Positions 26,501-41,500 of a stretch of DNA of 64,000 nt are shown one piece after another (position 1 is the stretch's first letter; every line of letters begins with the position of its first letter). Source of the stretch: Owenia fusiformis (lineage: Eukaryota > Annelida > Polychaeta > Sabellida > Oweniidae); NCBI GenBank assembly GCA_903813345.2, contig CAIIXF020000011.1, positions 32,170,166-32,234,165 on the forward strand. The letters run 5' to 3'. The notes below the pieces were generated by a model that was not told where the DNA came from, made no database searches, and saw only the letters and a list, made by a program, of their open reading frames with translations. Both the position numbers and the translations under genes were made by a program.

Positions 26501-29500
26501 TAAATTCTTAAATGAATGGTAAATGAATTTGCCAATATGTCTTTGCAAGGTTACATTTTTACTAGAAATAAGATTGACAAATAAATTTTCACTTTGTAAA
26601 TCCAAGTTAGGTAAAATTTCACGGGCTTTTGTATATAATATTTGCCTATTCTCATCATTTTTTGTACAAGCTAAAAAGAAATGACATTCATCCTCTACAT
26701 CTTTACAAATATTACATACTCTTTCCTCTAAAGGTTTTGGTTTTGGCTTTGTATGTCTTCCAGTCTCAATTGCTAACTGATGAGAACTCATTCTAAATCT
26801 ACTTGTAGCCAATCTATACTTTTTATTATTGATGTGACACAATGTATATTTAAGGGTCTTATTTGTGAACAAAATGACAGCAATATAATAGACCACCAGA
26901 AATATAAATACACTGTAGCGTGAAATCTACTCTTAACCTGTGTATTGTTTATTTGTGAATGCTTAATTGCAGCAACAGATATTACCAGAGATATGAATGG
27001 AGTACATATATTTTTTGAACCGACTCTTAATCATGTCTGTCTCTCTGACAGATTTTACACATATTTTGTAAAGTATATTTTGACAAATGCTGTCCTACTC
27101 TATATGTCTGTGATCTACTTACCCCATAAAGCCATGAATGCAGCGAAGAAAACAGTGGAGGGATTATCAAACAAATAGGTGGCTCTGCTGTATAAACAGG
27201 AAGTGGATAGCTTCCAGTAGTAGCATCGTTTATCACACAGCGGGCACATTGTGATGTTCCCTGCACCACTTTTGTCACATATATCTTCACTGTAAACACA
27301 ATTAAAGGGAGAATAAGCTTTAATATAGAGATATTTTGGTTTTTGCTTACAACATTCTTTAAGATATTTTCTTTAAATCTCATAGATCAAGGCTCAAAGA
27401 TTTCCTTGTTTCTGCATATTTTTTAGAGGTGTAACTCGCGAGAAAAATCCAACTCGAGTTCAACTTGCCAAATATTTCCAAAACTCGAGTTAAACTCGAG
27501 TTCATTCATTTCGTCCAGTACATGTTGTAAACCCGGGTATACAAAATTATTGTAGCTTCTAGCGGCAAGTTTCTCTGGTTTAGTAACATCTAAAAGCTGT
27601 TTTACACGTTGGGGCCATATGAAAGTGTGGTATTCATTGCAGTTATCTCATATTTCAATCAAAAACGATCTGGTATAGACGTCGCCGCATACGGTAAGGA
27701 TGAGAGATCGCTAGAATCTAACCAAACAATATTTTAGAAAACCCAGAAAGGCCCCTCAAATTAATGAATGGTTTTCCCGGATTATCTTAATTATTTATAC
27801 TAAAGCGATCTAAAGTTTATGTAAAAGTCGTGTAAACGACGTGAGAATAAGGAGACCATTTTTATTCAATTTTAGTGACTTCTCTATTATCGCCCGCTTG
27901 AGTTCCTTCGATAGTCGATCTTTTTCTGATATTTCGTCATTCCACGATATTAGTTGAACTTTGTGAAGCTTTTAGAGTGTTTTTTAGGTGACGGGCGCTA
28001 AATATGGCGATCGTTGGTATATTTATTCCACTAATGAAGTAATGTTGCACGATCTCTGGGACCCGAATTCATTTTACATGCTTACAAGATAGGCAAAACT
28101 CGCGAGTTGACTCGAGTTATAGCTAGCTCGCGAGTTGAAATAGATTGCGAGTTTCTAGAGGACAACTCGAGGCAATGTATAGGCAGCTCTGACGAGCTGT
28201 ACTCGAGTTACTGACTCGGGAGTTACACCTCTAATATTTTTCCAATTAATGAAAAAATCAAATCAAGTATTTTCCTCTGTTTTTCAAACAGATGTGTAAA
28301 AGATACATAAATACCAATAATCTGAAACTGTATCTGCAGAAATGCATACTATTTTCTCTCTATATTAATTTTGTTTGGAGAATGGGTGGCAAAAGGGTCT
28401 TTCTAAAATATGAGAATCAGTACCACTTTTACAGAAAATCACCTTATCAAAAGTTTGGAAAACAAAGTGTGTGAGTACATACTCTTTCAATTAATCAAAT
28501 GGATTCAACTAAAATTTAGTGCAAGATGACATTTAAGTCCTAAGTTACCATGGGATGCATCTCATACCTTGGTATATTCTCCCACAGCGTTGCTATTCCA
28601 TAAATGAAGACGGCTAAACCAACTAAAGAGGCAGGAATCAACATCCCTGTGTAGAATCCAAGCCAGGCAAAATATATACCAACTTTCTCGCCAAAGTAGT
28701 TTCTGATGAGATCTAGGGGTTGATGTTTGTACCATACGCCAGGCCTGGCCCATGTCTCATACAACAACTGAAAACAAGGTATATTTAATATTTATACATA
28801 ATAGGTGGGACATAAGAATTTGTTTGACAAATCGAAAGAAAGACAGAAATATATCAAAAAAAGAAGATTTTGGGAGTAAAAGTCTCACGTATGAAACAGT
28901 GATACTGACGAAGAATTCCAATATTTTCTTTAATATTAACACAAGATCAATAAAAGAAACTCCAGCTTCTTTTTTAGTAATAATACTTTCATGAATAGCA
29001 TCGTTTATCCAAAATATCAAATACAAAAAGCAGTATTGATAATTACACTTAACATCTCATATTATAATAATTCTATAAGTAATAGAAAATATATAAAACT
29101 GCTTAGTCAGATTATCCTACGACCTACATTGATTACCAATAATTTGATCATTTATATATAACATATAATTACAAGTCTGATGTTGTTTATATCGATACAA
29201 ATTCAATAACTTCTTCATTCAGGGTCTGATTTTCTTGCAATTTAATACAAAATTATTGTACAATTTAGAATTTAAATTAAGCATAATTTTCCAATTACAA
29301 TGAAGTTTGCGTGACAAGGACATTACCTCATTAAGTTTCAAACAATCATTTTCTTTCAATCATTTGCCTGTCATTAGCTTGCATGTTTAAAAACTCATTT
29401 GTATTCAAAGGACTTATACCGCACAAAATTTCAATTTTGATCTTAAACTAGATGTTCTGTGTTACACACAGACTTCATAAGATGGAATAAGGGGAATAGG

Positions 29501-32500
29501 ATCTGTAATTGTGTAATATAAATGTTCAAAGAATTTTTTTTGTATATTTAGAGGTTATGTCACTATCGTTGCATATACAATGTATGCCCGAGGGTTTCAG
29601 TGATATATGGCCCGACCTTGGGAGGGACATTGATCATTGAGAACCGAGGGCATATGTGCAACGATAGTGACATAAACGATTTATAACATACCTATGATGA
29701 TCTAGTCTGGTCAGAGAGTACCCTTTTCTTATCTAATTGACTAGCAATGGTTCGGAAATGATGATTTATTCCCATGTTTGTATCTTACAATTTGACCTAG
29801 GCCTAATGTATGACGTAGTCCCAGCGCTTGACCAATCAGAAATTAGCAGGCACGGGCTATTCAAAAGTTATATTGGCCCGCTGTCTTGTGAACAGTTTAC
29901 ACTATACATCATCATAGGTATGTTATAATATATATTATATCATTTTGCTGTCCATTCACCAGATTATCAAATTCCTTGCATGGTCTATTCAATATACATT
30001 TTTACAGCAGACTAGCTCAGACTAGCATGTTTACCACTACCTATCATGAACTCCAAGTTTGTGATTAGCTTACATATACAGATTTCACTTACATGTCTGT
30101 CATTAGCAGCCCCATTGGTCAATATGGAGTGTTCACTGGTGAATTTGCCGTCATGTAATGGAAAGTGGGCAGTATAGGCGCCATTACTGACCAGTTTATC
30201 AATTCCTGAAATCAGATAATGAAGCAATTAATTTCAATCTAACCCACAAAACAATTCATTACATGTATATATAAACAACAGAGGAATATGAAACCCAATC
30301 ATTTCAAGTCACAGGAATCAAAAATGCAATTCTTAATATATTCCCCTGGAATGTTTTAACATGACATTAACATGCAAAATGGGATATTTTTGTTGAAATT
30401 TTTTGACACGAAGGTGAGATGTGTTGCTGTATTTCTCTGAAATTCTTTGAAAATCGATGGGCTGCGATTTGATTTGGCTATGGGTCTGTAACTATTCTAT
30501 ATTCATACCTATCTTATCTCTTGCTGGTTCATACTTGGTTCTCAACAGCACCTCATAGACCATACGCGACCTCTGTGCATTTGTGAAGAATGTGTCCTTG
30601 TTGTTAATTATAAAGCTGAAACATATCAAAATAGATATCACACAATCTTTTACAAGAAATCTTTGTCCTTTAGGTAAGAAAATAGTGCCATTGGATTAAA
30701 TGGGAAGGATAAATGCTGTAATAGTTACTATAGCAACAAAGAAAGGTTATAAGTTGGTCTTACATTATATGAAGAATTATTTGAACCATGGAAACATTGA
30801 GAAGAATAAATTGGATTATTACATACTAAAAAATATCAGAACATGTGAAAAACACTATCATTATTGTGACTATATCATTATTGTATATAGAAGTACTATT
30901 ATTATGAAAAGAAATATCAATATTGGAAATATAAAAAGAAGTATTACTATTATTGTAAATAGAAGTATAATTATTGTACATATTAAAAGTACCATAATTT
31001 TAAAAACAGGTATCATTATCATAAATGTAAGTCAGGTTATCGTAAACAGAAGAAACTATTAACATTATTATAAATAGATGTATAATTATTGTATTAAATA
31101 GAAGTATCATTATTGTAAATGGAAATAACATTACGTACTGTAAACAGAAGAATCATCACTTATTTTTTAAATATCAATAAAAAAACAAAGTCAAAAATCA
31201 AATCAGGTTTCAATTGATAATTCATCCCCAAAAATTGTAGATGTATGCATGTATTGATTATAATTATTTGGAATTTTTCAAAGTTTTTCACTGGAATATT
31301 TTTTAGAGTTTTCTTTATCCACTTTATTAGGGGAATCATCATTTGTATTGTTATATTTTTACAGAAAATTGATATGATTGTATTGTTTGTTGAAAAGATT
31401 ACACATGAGACACACATTCATTGATACACAAACACAAATAACAATGTCACACAAAATCGATATGACAAAAGTCCAACTACATGTACCACAAACTAGTCTT
31501 ACATAAAGGTCACACATACTGTTTATCAAACAATACGACGCACACCATAACATACCATACCACAAGAAAATAAAACTACAATTCATTTACTCTTAAAATG
31601 TTATGCTGGTCATACAAATTCCAGATACTGTATCCTCCTTTTTGAATTAATTTTCTTGCATGTACTTTCAGTACATTTGTAATATAGCCTTATACAAAGT
31701 AATTTTCATTTCCATAACTCTCTAAAATGTGAAACATTGCCTGATTTTCACATATTAGTTTAGAGTATCTATTTATGGAGTAAAACATCATTATTCTATT
31801 ACACTCTTTGCTACCATATTTTGGATTTTAAAAGATGACCACCATAACACCTTACACTTTACCATTACTAAAGGGACCTTATATAAGAGGATATGGGATT
31901 TGTAGGATATGGGTATAATATGGTAAGGAAGGGAATTAGAAGCTGGTCTGTGAAATGATCTAGAAGATGACAAGATTAAGAAATAAAAAATATATGAATT
32001 GTAAATTTAAAAATAAATTATCACATGCAATGGGAGGTGGATTAAATAAAGTAGCTATATATTAGGATTTATATTAAAGGTCAGAGAAGCAGGGTAAAAG
32101 GTCAGCGAGAATGCATATTCTGTATATGACAATATAAAGCACTTACAATCCACTGCAACATGAAAAGAAGAACATAAAATAGCAATTATAATAAATGTAG
32201 AATATTAGTTAGGATGACAAGTTAGAGTTCATTGGCATTAAAATACAATCATGAGTCTACTAGAAGCTATCTAGAATCCCATGATACAATGCAGATACAC
32301 AGACAATAGTCACAGACAATAGTCACTTTCTATAGTAGCTTACACAATAAGACACTAGTGACATCTATTCAGTCTTTGTAACTTTTACTTTAGTAAGGCT
32401 AGGGTAAGTGATATAAAAGTTTAGCATTTATTGCACTATTTTTTCTTATTTTCAAAACCCTTAAAAGTGATGAGGGATGCCCGATTTTTTCTTATTTTTT

Positions 32501-35500
32501 GGTAATCCGAGTGGAAATGTTAAAGGAAAAGGCCATCACAACAAAAATTACACTTGTATCTTCAAAATAACAAACAGAGCTCATACATTATTTTGGTGTG
32601 ATGTCCTTTTTCTCAATTGTTATTGCTAGATTTGGTCCCGTCACTTCTTCAGAGTGCTAGCAGATTTCATTTGAGCTTGTAGGATGTGGTCCGAACGTGA
32701 AGTGTAATGTGTGAAGCAAGTGCTTGGAGGAAAGGGGTCGACTGCCTTGACAAGAAATGAATTAATGGCAAAGCAAATATGGACTGCAGTCCAGTGAACA
32801 TTTGCTCTGATTGGCTTAGAGGTTTTCAATGGATTCTTAATGGTAATCTCTGACCAAGTGGTTTGAAATACGGGTCTTTATACTTAGGGAAGTAATTGAA
32901 AATACTTGGTGAGGACTCCAATAGATCCAGGTCTATATATGAAAAAATCAAAAAATCACTTCATATTTCTGCCATTTTCTGATGATAACATGATGAACTG
33001 TATCAACAATTTGGAGCAGGGTAAAATCTAACAATCTCCCATGGATCAGTTATATGAAAAATAGATAAAAACGCTTAATGTGCAGCCAATTTTCTTTGCT
33101 GAATTATACAAATCCGGGAGGTTCAGAAGGATGCGGGTGGTAATGCTGAACTGTCATATTACTTACCCTGGCCTTATTTTACACATAGCTGACAGAAATC
33201 TACAATTGGTAGAATATACAGGTTCTGTGTAACGCAAAGGAAACTGAATGACCGAAAGGAAAAACAAGAACCCTAGTAATCCTCCAATCGTATAACATAA
33301 AAATTGCTTTTTGACAATGAACTAAAACATGAATTCAAAGCCAATGTTCTTGCAAAGTAAATATATCTATGGTTAAAGGCCGATTTTAGGAATTTTGAAA
33401 TTAAAATTAGTCCAATAATGAAGGACTCCTTTGGAGACCATGATTTGTCTTCAAATGAACAATAATACCTCAATGCATGCACTTGAACCCTGTAGCATGT
33501 TTTACTCCATTTTGCAATTTTTTCGATTTCAACAACCTCTATTTTGAAATGTAACATAGACAGAATGAAAAAAATCAACGAAGTGAATCCTATTAGGAAG
33601 ACTGTCACTAAATTGCTTACTATTTACTGAAATAAAAAATTGGTATGATATAAAATGTAAATTTGATTCAGTAATAACCTTCAATATTAGGACATAACAA
33701 TTAAATGCCTTTAGTTACTACTAATGTTAATTGATAAATCTAAAGCATTCTACATGAGGTGCATTGTCAGGAGGGCATAGTATTTGCCCATAGATAAAGG
33801 TAAGACTACTATACAATGTACATTATGCTTGTAACACTCAAGCAGAAAAATATATAACATAAGCATTGTTGTTAGCTTTGGATAAGATATTTTAGTCAAG
33901 CAGTTGAGGTGTTTTTTTATCTCATAATCAAGTGTGAAATTCAAAATTAAAAGTTAAAAATGATTGAATAAATTGAAGAGAAAGGAGAGCCCAATGAAAA
34001 GCACAATACTTCTGGGCAATCCTCTTCAAGATAAACTTCAAATAAAAAAGACTAAATAAAATAAAATTTCAATGTATAGTATGACAAAACTCTAAAGTGA
34101 CTTGTATTATAAATTTAATACAGTACATACATGTTCTCTCTGCTCCTGTTAAATGGTGCAGTAAAGTAGTTCGGCTCAGCTGGGACTATATCTTCGCTCC
34201 AGTCAAGTGGATTGTGACACTTATTGAAACAGCTCGTAAAGTCTATATCCATGTCATTCTCCTATAAAATAACAAAGACAAGAAAATAAGATTGATAAAT
34301 AAAATATATAAACAAAGAAAATGTATGTTAAACACATTAGAAAGGCGGTTTTATCAAAGTAGAAAGACAAGAACTACATAGCGTATTAAGTGAAAGTTAT
34401 AGTGAAATTAAAACATGAAAAATCATTCTATTTCATTATAATGTAGTTAACTAAAATCAGTTTTAATACAGATACAGAACAAAAAGTGAAGTGCAGCTTC
34501 GAAGCTGGTGTAAGATGCTCAAGAAAGATGAAATTATAAGAAAGTACAAAGTACCGTGATTATGAACCAGTAATTACCAGTGTGGACTAGTGTTCACCAG
34601 TAAATACTAGAACACACTGGTATTTGCTAGTTTGAAGAATCAGTATACTCCAACATGAACCAAATTTCATATATTTCTTCATGATTGATCATTATAGTGC
34701 GGTTGCGTTTTTCAATATCTGCCCCTTGCCCTTTCTAATAAGAATAAGAACAACATACTTTGCTTGATGATACTTAGTACTAATTAAGAAATTAGATGCG
34801 AAGCAGTGTTCTTAAGATTGCAGTATTCTACATAGTGACTATTTTCAGTGGATATAAGATCTTAAATACAATCATTTCAATTACCCATCACTGTAATCAT
34901 AAAATAATGAAAATTCCCTGAAATGCAGCATTTACACAGCATCAACCAATATGCATGGGGAATGGGCAATTGGCATGCAGGCAGGCTACGTTTTAGTGAG
35001 TGCTCTGATAATGCAACTCACACACTTTTTTTAGTCAAGGCTTGCAACACACTCATTCAACTTAATCTATGGCTTACCCTTACCATGCCTTTCAAACAAA
35101 GCTTGTTGTATTCCCTCATTAATTAATTCAATATTGTGTCTTGTGTTCTTGCGTTAAAATGTTGTCCCTTGCATTCCAATAGGGAACTGCTTGGTAATGA
35201 AATTATACTTATCAAACAAACTGGATATCAACCTTCCACCATAAAACCCCAAAAAGTGTAAATATGCCAGAATGACAAGGAATGTAGAAAAGCTATGATA
35301 TCATTCAAGAAATGAAATAAAACCTTCATATCTGAAACCATAAGTCCCTTTCCCCATCGGATAACAGAACTTAAATATGGGACTGTATTGTAAGACATAG
35401 AAGTGATGTGGGGGATATATTACCACACTATGAGGGAGGAGGGAAATGACAGAAACCCCAATGGGTCTAAGATCTAAAAGTCAGGCCCCTGATCCAAATG

Positions 35501-38500
35501 TCCCTGCCTGACCCTAACTGGTCATTTCTACTCCTCTTACATACTGTAGGACGGTATTAGCACTTAGTATTAATTTGAACTCACAGTAATATCCATTTCC
35601 TGCAACAGATCACAATGCAAGGGGTTAAAAGCATTAAGTACATATGCTTATTTCCACCAGTTTCTCTTTATTGAATGAACTGCCTTATTTCCATTTCACA
35701 CTTCGGAGTTTTGATGTGATTTCCATATGTACAACCAGATACATATGATGGTATGTTATACATATGTTATTATATGTCTCTGGTACATGGTATATGCATG
35801 TTTTATTTGATTGAAATAAAGATAAATCTTCAAACAAAAAATATGCAATAAAATTATTAATCAATAATAATTAAATTAAGCAATTAGTATTGTACACATC
35901 ACGTACACGTAAATGGCTTTGCCTCCTGAGCAGTTGAAGGATAACTCAAAATATATTTTACTTAAAAATGGCAGACCACTGGTGAAAATCCAATGAATAG
36001 GTTTAAGTCATATCAGTAAAAGGGGTTAATTGAAGATTTATTCAGTTCTTTTAATCCTGGAATAACTTATTCATTGAAGTAATGTGTACAAAAAGAAGTG
36101 TTAAATAAAAGCAGAAACATAAAATAACTATACAAGAAAATACAATAATAAAGGTAAAGGAAAGTAAAAATAAAATAAACGAGCTGTGTGTATTAACATA
36201 AATATATCACCATTTGGTTTAATTACAAAAATGTAACAATAGCAACAGACATTGAAAGCCAGAGATGTCACCAAATCTGAATGCTGGTCACAAGAATGGT
36301 GGGTATGGCAATATAACATTTAATAACAGTCAACAAGGTACATGATATAAATCAGCCATAAAAATTTGAAGAAAATTCAACATCCCACTTTCCTGCAATT
36401 CCGATGACAAGATTTATCCACAGGGGCTTGTCTCGAGGCGTCGGGCAAGCCCTCCGATGAATCTACTGCTTATAATAGTATTAAGGGTGGTCGGTTTTGA
36501 TGCTACCTGAAATTTGTAGAAAATGATTGTTAGATATATCAAGTAAAAATATATGGAATCCTTTCAATAATCGACATGCTGATTCAAACAACACTATAGA
36601 GTAAACTTACCTAAAATGGTAGCAATCCATCCACTAGTTGCTGAGATGTGTGAAGAACATGTAAGGAAGTGATTAAATTTAATTGAAAATGCAAAACACG
36701 ACAATTTTCACCCTCAAATTGTTAGCTCCAGAGTCGATTTCTTCCTCAAGACACGTCCACTGTTAAAAATCGGTAGTCCCTAGAGTTCTTTGTTTACTTA
36801 GGTTCATTTCCGTATATTATTTTTAACGAAGGACAGCCTATAGACTGCTATACGCAAAATAGATGCATGAAATTATGTTTCGAAACTGAAAATGTGTTCC
36901 ATGCGCAGTTGCGTTCAATCCAGCAATTTGATTAGTTCATATTATATGAACGCATGCGCAATGACCACATATTTTTCTAGATAGATGTCACTTGCGTTCA
37001 TTATTTCACACCAGTCCATTCCCATGATGCACCTAATATTGCGGGAATATTTTCCTTTAGTGATAAAACAAATTACTCTCATTTTCGAAATATGTTATCC
37101 GTTCCTTGGCAATAATCTTTCATTTGGTACCGATCCAACCGCCGAAAAGTAATTCGAATCCTTCTGAATTGTGGGAATGAAGTACTTTCATTTTTGCGCA
37201 TGCGCTGCGCATGCGCATAGAACACGGGAAAGTCGCCATTTTTCAACTTTCAGTTTCGAAACTTAATTTCATGCATCTTTTTGCGTATAGCAGTCGTTAT
37301 AGGCTGTCCTTCGTTAAAAATAACATACGGGAATGAACCTAAGGAAACAAAGAACTCTAGGAACTACCAATTTTTAACAGTGGACGTGTCTTGGGGAAGA
37401 AATCGACTCTGGAGGTAATAATTTGGCTGCAAAAAAATTCGGTACTTGCAGTGTAATCACTTCTTAACAAATTATTCAGATTTCTCAGCAACAAGTGGAT
37501 GGATTGCTACCATTTTAGGTAAGTTTACTCTTTAGTGTTGTTTGAATCAGCATGTCGATTATTGAAAGGATTCCATATATTTTTACTTGATATATCTAAC
37601 AATCATTTTCTACAAATTTCAGGTAGCATCAAAACCGACCACCCTTAATACTATTATAAGCAGTAGATTCATCGGAGGGCTTGCCCGACGCCTCGAGACA
37701 AGCCCCTGTGGATTTATCAAAACTCTTCCATGACAGTGACCACTATCACGATAATGATCATACCACCATCATAATGACTGTATGCCATCAGTGGTGAGAT
37801 AGTCAGACTACAATGATGGTTACTTAATAAACATATATTAAATTAAAAACTACTTAAAATAAAAGACTATAATATAATAAGCAAATTTTGGGATACAAGA
37901 AGAAATGCACATTTTGCAACTCAATGCAGTTAGCCAGTTTTAATAAAAAATGGGGTAGGATTAAATCTACAGTCTGATACACAGCAACAAGAAAATAACC
38001 AATGAGATTAAGGACCCTTAAAGATGGCTGTTTATTAATTCTAACTCTCACCAGTGTGTTGTTTTTCACACGTGGCCCATTTATGATTTGTACATAAATA
38101 TTGCTGTTTGAATACTTAAACTAATTTCACTTATTCAATATCAATCAGTTTCAGGTCTTAGTCATGAAAATCTTGGAGCCTTTTGAGACGAAAACAATTA
38201 AACTGAATTCTGTGCCATCTATTGGCAGTCCACGAAGCCATTACTAGGAATCTCAAATTGAAGCATTTCTTAATTGTGTATTAGACTTCTTAGATTGTTA
38301 TATATTTTGCATTGGGCTTAACTATAACACAGAAAATTCTAAAACATTCCTTGTAATATGCATTCTGTACATTTAAAGGGCCTTGGTTTTAAAGCTCTGT
38401 TGACCTTTTGGTCATGTATGAACGGACTGACAATTCCCTTTAAGGTGGTCCTAGAGACATGACTTTTAAATCAGTTTTTAAATGACATTTGTATATAGCC

Positions 38501-41500
38501 CGACATGTAAAATGTTCATTTGGCATACCTTAACATCAAACACAGATCAGTTTTTACAATATCAAAATGTGTTATAAATTACATCAAGGGTATAATGCAC
38601 ATAGGGCCTTTAAATACAAACAGTAAAGTTATATCAAACAGACATATCAAAAATTTAGTAATCAATTAATTGAAAATTTTTAATCATTGCCATGCCGATG
38701 CAAATACCTTTGTATCTTCAACAACGGTATTAAGCTGAAATTTCAAATTATGAGTAACAATATAGTCTGGAATCTTTAATCATTTGAAAATGTGATGTTT
38801 TTACAAAATAAAAGCCATAAGAAAAGTGAATAGTTGTACTTTAACACATCTAATCTTATGAAATAGACAGCTCGTAAAATAACCAAGTATAAAAATGCAA
38901 AATATATAATAAATAGTCCTTGAACTAAAACTAGAAACAACCTTTAACAATTAGAGACACTTTTGCAAATTGTGGCAATTTAGTTATGGGCTTTTTCACC
39001 ACACAAGATCGTAAAGTTATCAAAAATAAGCTCTATAATATAAATATGGAAAGTTATATTTAACACACTCATATTCTGATTTTAAGTATTGGTTAATATA
39101 AATCATATTCACCTTAAAATATATATTCACATTGAAGGAAAGCCCCCACACATACAATACAATTCTTAATTTTATATCTATAAAATTCTTTCTAAATAAA
39201 TATATTCCATATGACATAATAATCATATTCACCTCAATTGGCATTTTTATCCTCATGAGCTCTGCATATCGCGCAAGAACATCCCAGGGAGCATGAATCT
39301 TTATAAATATTGTCTTCCCGTCCTGTGAATTCTGAAATAAATATAAGTATAAATTATTTGTAATTAATAGCATGCATTCTGTTTAATTTAGGTGTTTATT
39401 TCACAATACATATTCATATTGATGAAAAAGATTTAATTTTAAGATTATGCGATAAAACGTTTTTCAATTGACTTATATATTTATCTTTTATCATGATCTA
39501 AGTTCAAATATGCACCCATATTTTCTTTATTATTCTTTCACTCATAAAAAAGATTCATTTCAATATTTGATGAAAAGTAGGGTTGGAGATTTCAAATGTA
39601 TAGCTTTTATACTTGATTGAAATAATATTCTACAAAGAATACTTTCACTCAGTAATTTGAAAAAATAATTAATTATTTCAATAAAAATAATGAAAATATC
39701 CTTAAAACAAAAATAGTAAAAAAATATAAATATAACAATGGTGTGCAAATAATTAGAAAATACAATGTAATTGTATTGCATACTAAAAACGAACAATTTG
39801 GAACAATGATAAATGTGAGTAGTCTATAGTATAATGTTAAATGTGTCATGCTACTCTAGTGCATTTTCTAAAAGTTGTTATGATAAAATATTCAACAAAT
39901 TATTTTTTCTCCTCAACCTACAATTTTTTATGGTTTGGATACATCTACATCCCCTATTAACTTTTTTACATCGGGGGGGGGGGGGGAATTAATTACTTTT
40001 ATCCAAAGACATAGTGAGACACTATCAAGATGCATAGTTACGTTGTCCTTATTTGTTTGAATTTCAATTTAGTCATTATTCTTTTGTCATAAATGACAAG
40101 TATATGTGTCAAAATATGGACTTTCAAAATGCTTTGGTAAAATGAAAATAAATAGGTCACATTGAGTTGTATTATTACCAGTTTAAAAAAATCAAGAGGA
40201 GGGTCATGCAACTAGGTGAACCTATGAACTATTTTTTAAGATCTTCAAATGTTCATATCAAGTGATATATGGTGCTTCAGAGAAATCATTTTTCACAGTA
40301 TTCACTTGCTTCATGTAACGCAAGTGCCCATATACAGCATACAGAAAAATAAAGAGACCCACATATTTTCAATTTATAGGATTAATTTACTTGATATCAT
40401 AAAAAAAATTATGATTCCTTTTCATTATTTCAAGTGTTCCTTTTAGACTCACTTCGTCGTCATCTTCGTCACTACTACTCTCGCTCTTTTTTCTTGCACG
40501 TCTGAAAAGGGACATTTTACCTCGTCCCTGTGACACTGCAATATGAGTAGATCATTCAAAAACAGAACAATATTTAAAGAAAAATCTTTATTTTTCAGCA
40601 AATAAGATGAACTATGTGAAGTATCATTATCTAATCTCATTTTTTATGGTTTGTGTTTTTAAAATTTTGCTACTTGGCATCAATGGTTATTCTGAATAAT
40701 AAGTTTTACATTTTTAAATGCATTAGTTTAAAATGTTATGAATAATTACAGTTTGAAGAATTCAATTCTTTATATCAAATGTAGCTTGTTTATAAATATT
40801 GAATAAAAATGAAATTTTGTTATCAATTTTGCATTATAATGATTTCTAGTAATGTTTAGAAGAAGACTCCATCTCATTTTGAGATTCCATTACCAGCCGC
40901 ATTATTATATTATTTTAGAACATGCAATTTTTGCTGAAAATGGCAAAAAGCATTTCCCGTAAGTGCTGATACATGACCATTAAAACCATTATAGCGTTTG
41001 CGAATAAAAAAATTTGATATCTGTGAGAAGAAATCTCTTTAAGTTTGCCAGCATTAGGTCAGCTCCACCACCTTTGAAGTTTTGTGAGCATTTTGTATAT
41101 AAGGATCTATATGACACTTACCATGAAAGTTAAAATTTATGATTTTTAGCAAGCCTCTTGTCAAAAATGGTTTAAGGATATATAAATGTACTATATCTAG
41201 TACTGAACGATTAATTGAGAACAATTTGTAACTACATGTAAAGGTACATCTTAGCTATCAATAGAAAAATTGGATAAAAAACTGATAAAAATGTGTATCA
41301 TGTGCTGAACATGATGACTATAGGGTGAACATATTACAATATTTAAAGCATGACGATTCACACGTGTTCACCGTACCTTACAGGGTGATGCCAAAGTATT
41401 GAACTTGAGATTACAAAACATGCGGTTAGATTGCATACAGCAAAAGCTAGCTTAAATATGTTAAAACAATGGAAGAAATGATATTGCCTTGTAGAGCCCC

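Noticed and set aside
29737-29928. 63-codon plus-strand frame
   Set aside because: Lies inside an inverted-repeat unit and ends in its terminal repeat; no protein similarity.
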